Shown here: positions 7,249 to 8,126 of the stretch, piece by piece
Layout of the letters: each line of letters begins with the position of its first letter
Numbering within the stretch: the stretch's first letter is position 1
Made by a program: the position numbers and the translations under genes
Source of the DNA: Woeseia sp037968755
GTDB lineage: Bacteria; Pseudomonadota; Gammaproteobacteria; Steroidobacterales; Woeseiaceae
Assembly: GCA_037968755.1 (NCBI GenBank)
Contig: JBBKWB010000161.1
Coordinates: 1 to 8,126, forward strand
Direction: 5' to 3'
Length of the DNA: 8,126 nucleotides
Notes under the pieces: model-generated
The model's database searches: none
Told to the model about the DNA's origin: nothing
What the model saw: the letters and a program-made list of their open reading frames with translations, nothing else

Positions 7249-8126
7249 ATGGAGTTGCTCTGTGATAATCTGCCGCAACCTGTACTTCGCAGAATTTGCC
7301 GACAACGACTGATGGAACAAACCCTGCACCGCGATGCGTACCTCGACCCCGACTGGTTCAAGCGGGAGTGTCGCGATATCTTTTTTCCGGAATGGTTTTG
7401 TGCAGCAAGGAGCGAAGAGATCGCTGATATTGGCGATTACCATGCGGTTTCGCTTGCAGGTGAGAATCTGCTGATAGTGCGCGGCGAGGACTCGAAGCTG
7501 CGCGCGTTCTTTAATGTGTGCAGGCATCGTGGTTGCCAGTTAATTGATTCCACGGACGCTGCGGCGAGTAAAGGTCGTTTTCGCAAGCGCATCCGTTGCC
7601 CCTATCACTCCTGGTCCTACGGTCTCGATGGCAGCCTGCAGAATACGCCGCACATCGAAGTGGATAAGTCCGAGTTATCCTTGTATGAGGTGCCACTCGA
7701 GGAGTGGGGTGGGTTTATTTTCCTACGCCTGGCCAAAGAGCCTGCGGGCAGTCTATTGCAACAACTTGGTCCGATACCGGAGCGAGTGCAGCGTTACCCG
7801 TTGCACGAACTCGTGTGCCGTTCGCGGTTCGCGTACAAAGTGGCTGCCAACTGGAAAGTCATACTTGAGAATTACAACGAGTGTTATCACTGCGCCGGTG
7901 TGCATCCGGAGCTCTGCACTATCGTTCCCGCCTTTCGCGATGCCGGTGGGCAGAACCTGGATTGGGAAGCCGGCGTGCCGCAGCGTGCTGGCACGAATAC
8001 GTTCACTACCAGCGGTACCACCAGCCGGCCGCCGATGCCGGGCCTCAACGATGCAGAAAAGACCCGCCATTTCGGCGAGCTGATTTATCCCAACCTGATG
8101 TTGAGCCTGGCGATGGATCACGCTGC
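7249..8126 (+). CDS. Rieske non-heme iron oxygenase, alpha subunit (partial, runs off window)
   Basis: The frame is open to the last base, giving 292 complete codons without a stop; the C-terminus lies outside. Using the ATG at 7249, the [2Fe-2S] Rieske site is C91-x-H93 and C117-x2-H120 (CRHRG and CPYHSW), with 23 residues between. The catalytic domain carries NYNECYHCAGVHPEL, where H214 and H219 are iron ligands and E211 takes the place of the bridging Asp of typical dioxygenases. The third iron ligand should lie beyond the window. Such enzymes hydroxylate or demethylate a substrate using electrons from a separate reductase, not seen here. Glu at this position is known in the carnitine oxygenase CntA, so a quaternary-amine-type substrate is possible but unproven. 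The start is uncertain: 7312 (MEQTLHRDAY) also fits, neither has a good ribosome site, and an in-frame stop at 7234 limits any earlier start. I prefer 7249 because the arginine-rich lead-in resembles relatives. Confidence 0.9.
   Translation, partial: MELLCDNLPQPVLRRICRQRLMEQTLHRDAYLDPDWFKRECRDIFFPEWFCAARSEEIADIGDYHAVSLAGENLLIVRGEDSKLRAFFNVCRHRGCQLIDSTDAAASKGRFRKRIRCPYHSWSYGLDGSLQNTPHIEVDKSELSLYEVPLEEWGGFIFLRLAKEPAGSLLQQLGPIPERVQRYPLHELVCRSRFAYKVAANWKVILENYNECYHCAGVHPELCTIVPAFRDAGGQNLDWEAGVPQRAGTNTFTTSGTTSRPPMPGLNDAEKTRHFGELIYPNLMLSLAMDHA

Noticed and set aside
7155..7361. N-terminal extension of the FAD oxidoreductase to 7361
   Set aside because: It would place 69 unrelated residues before the nucleotide-binding fold and overlap the Rieske gene.
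1..8126. tRNA or rRNA genes, CRISPR arrays, insertion sequences, integrase genes or long direct repeats
   Set aside because: None was seen on reading both strands; nearly all of the sequence is accounted for by six protein-coding genes and short spacers.

Overview
The window holds six protein-coding genes packed almost end to end and no RNA genes, mobile elements or CRISPR arrays. Moderately GC-rich coding sequence (judged by eye), a ttcA-type tRNA thiolase, a Tat-exported enzyme and a lipoprotein with an outer-membrane-type +2 residue all suggest a Gram-negative proteobacterium. A gammaproteobacterium is the most likely source, but this is an inference from gene content and the species cannot be named.

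Layout: (1) 68-1129 (+) is a Tat-signal M19 (membrane dipeptidase-like) protein in which several classical zinc ligands are replaced. (2) 1126-1968 (-) is ttcA, the tRNA C32 2-thiolation enzyme, running tail-to-tail into the dipeptidase so that the two stop codons share bases. (3) 1969-2122 is a divergent spacer with a stem-loop in the probable ttcA leader. (4) 2123-3433 (+) is a 12-helix MFS transporter resembling the anion:cation symporter group. (5) 3423-5492 (+) overlaps it by 11 bases and encodes a large lipoprotein hydrolase of the CocE/NonD (S15-like) family with an intact Ser-Asp-His triad. (6) 5550-7154 (-) is a PYROXD2/phytoene-desaturase-like FAD oxidoreductase. (7) From 7249 (+) to the window edge runs the N-terminal part of a Rieske non-heme iron oxygenase alpha subunit, divergent from gene 6.

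Apart from housekeeping ttcA, the genes read as an accessory catabolic neighbourhood. It has two exported hydrolases, an organic-anion-type importer, a flavin oxidoreductase and a Rieske oxygenase. The best supported functional unit is the transporter/hydrolase pair: a surface or periplasmic hydrolase could release a product that the symporter takes up. The substrate cannot be read from the sequence. The most unusual points are the altered M19 metal site and the glutamate in the Rieske iron-site motif. I see no clear evidence of a wholly new system.
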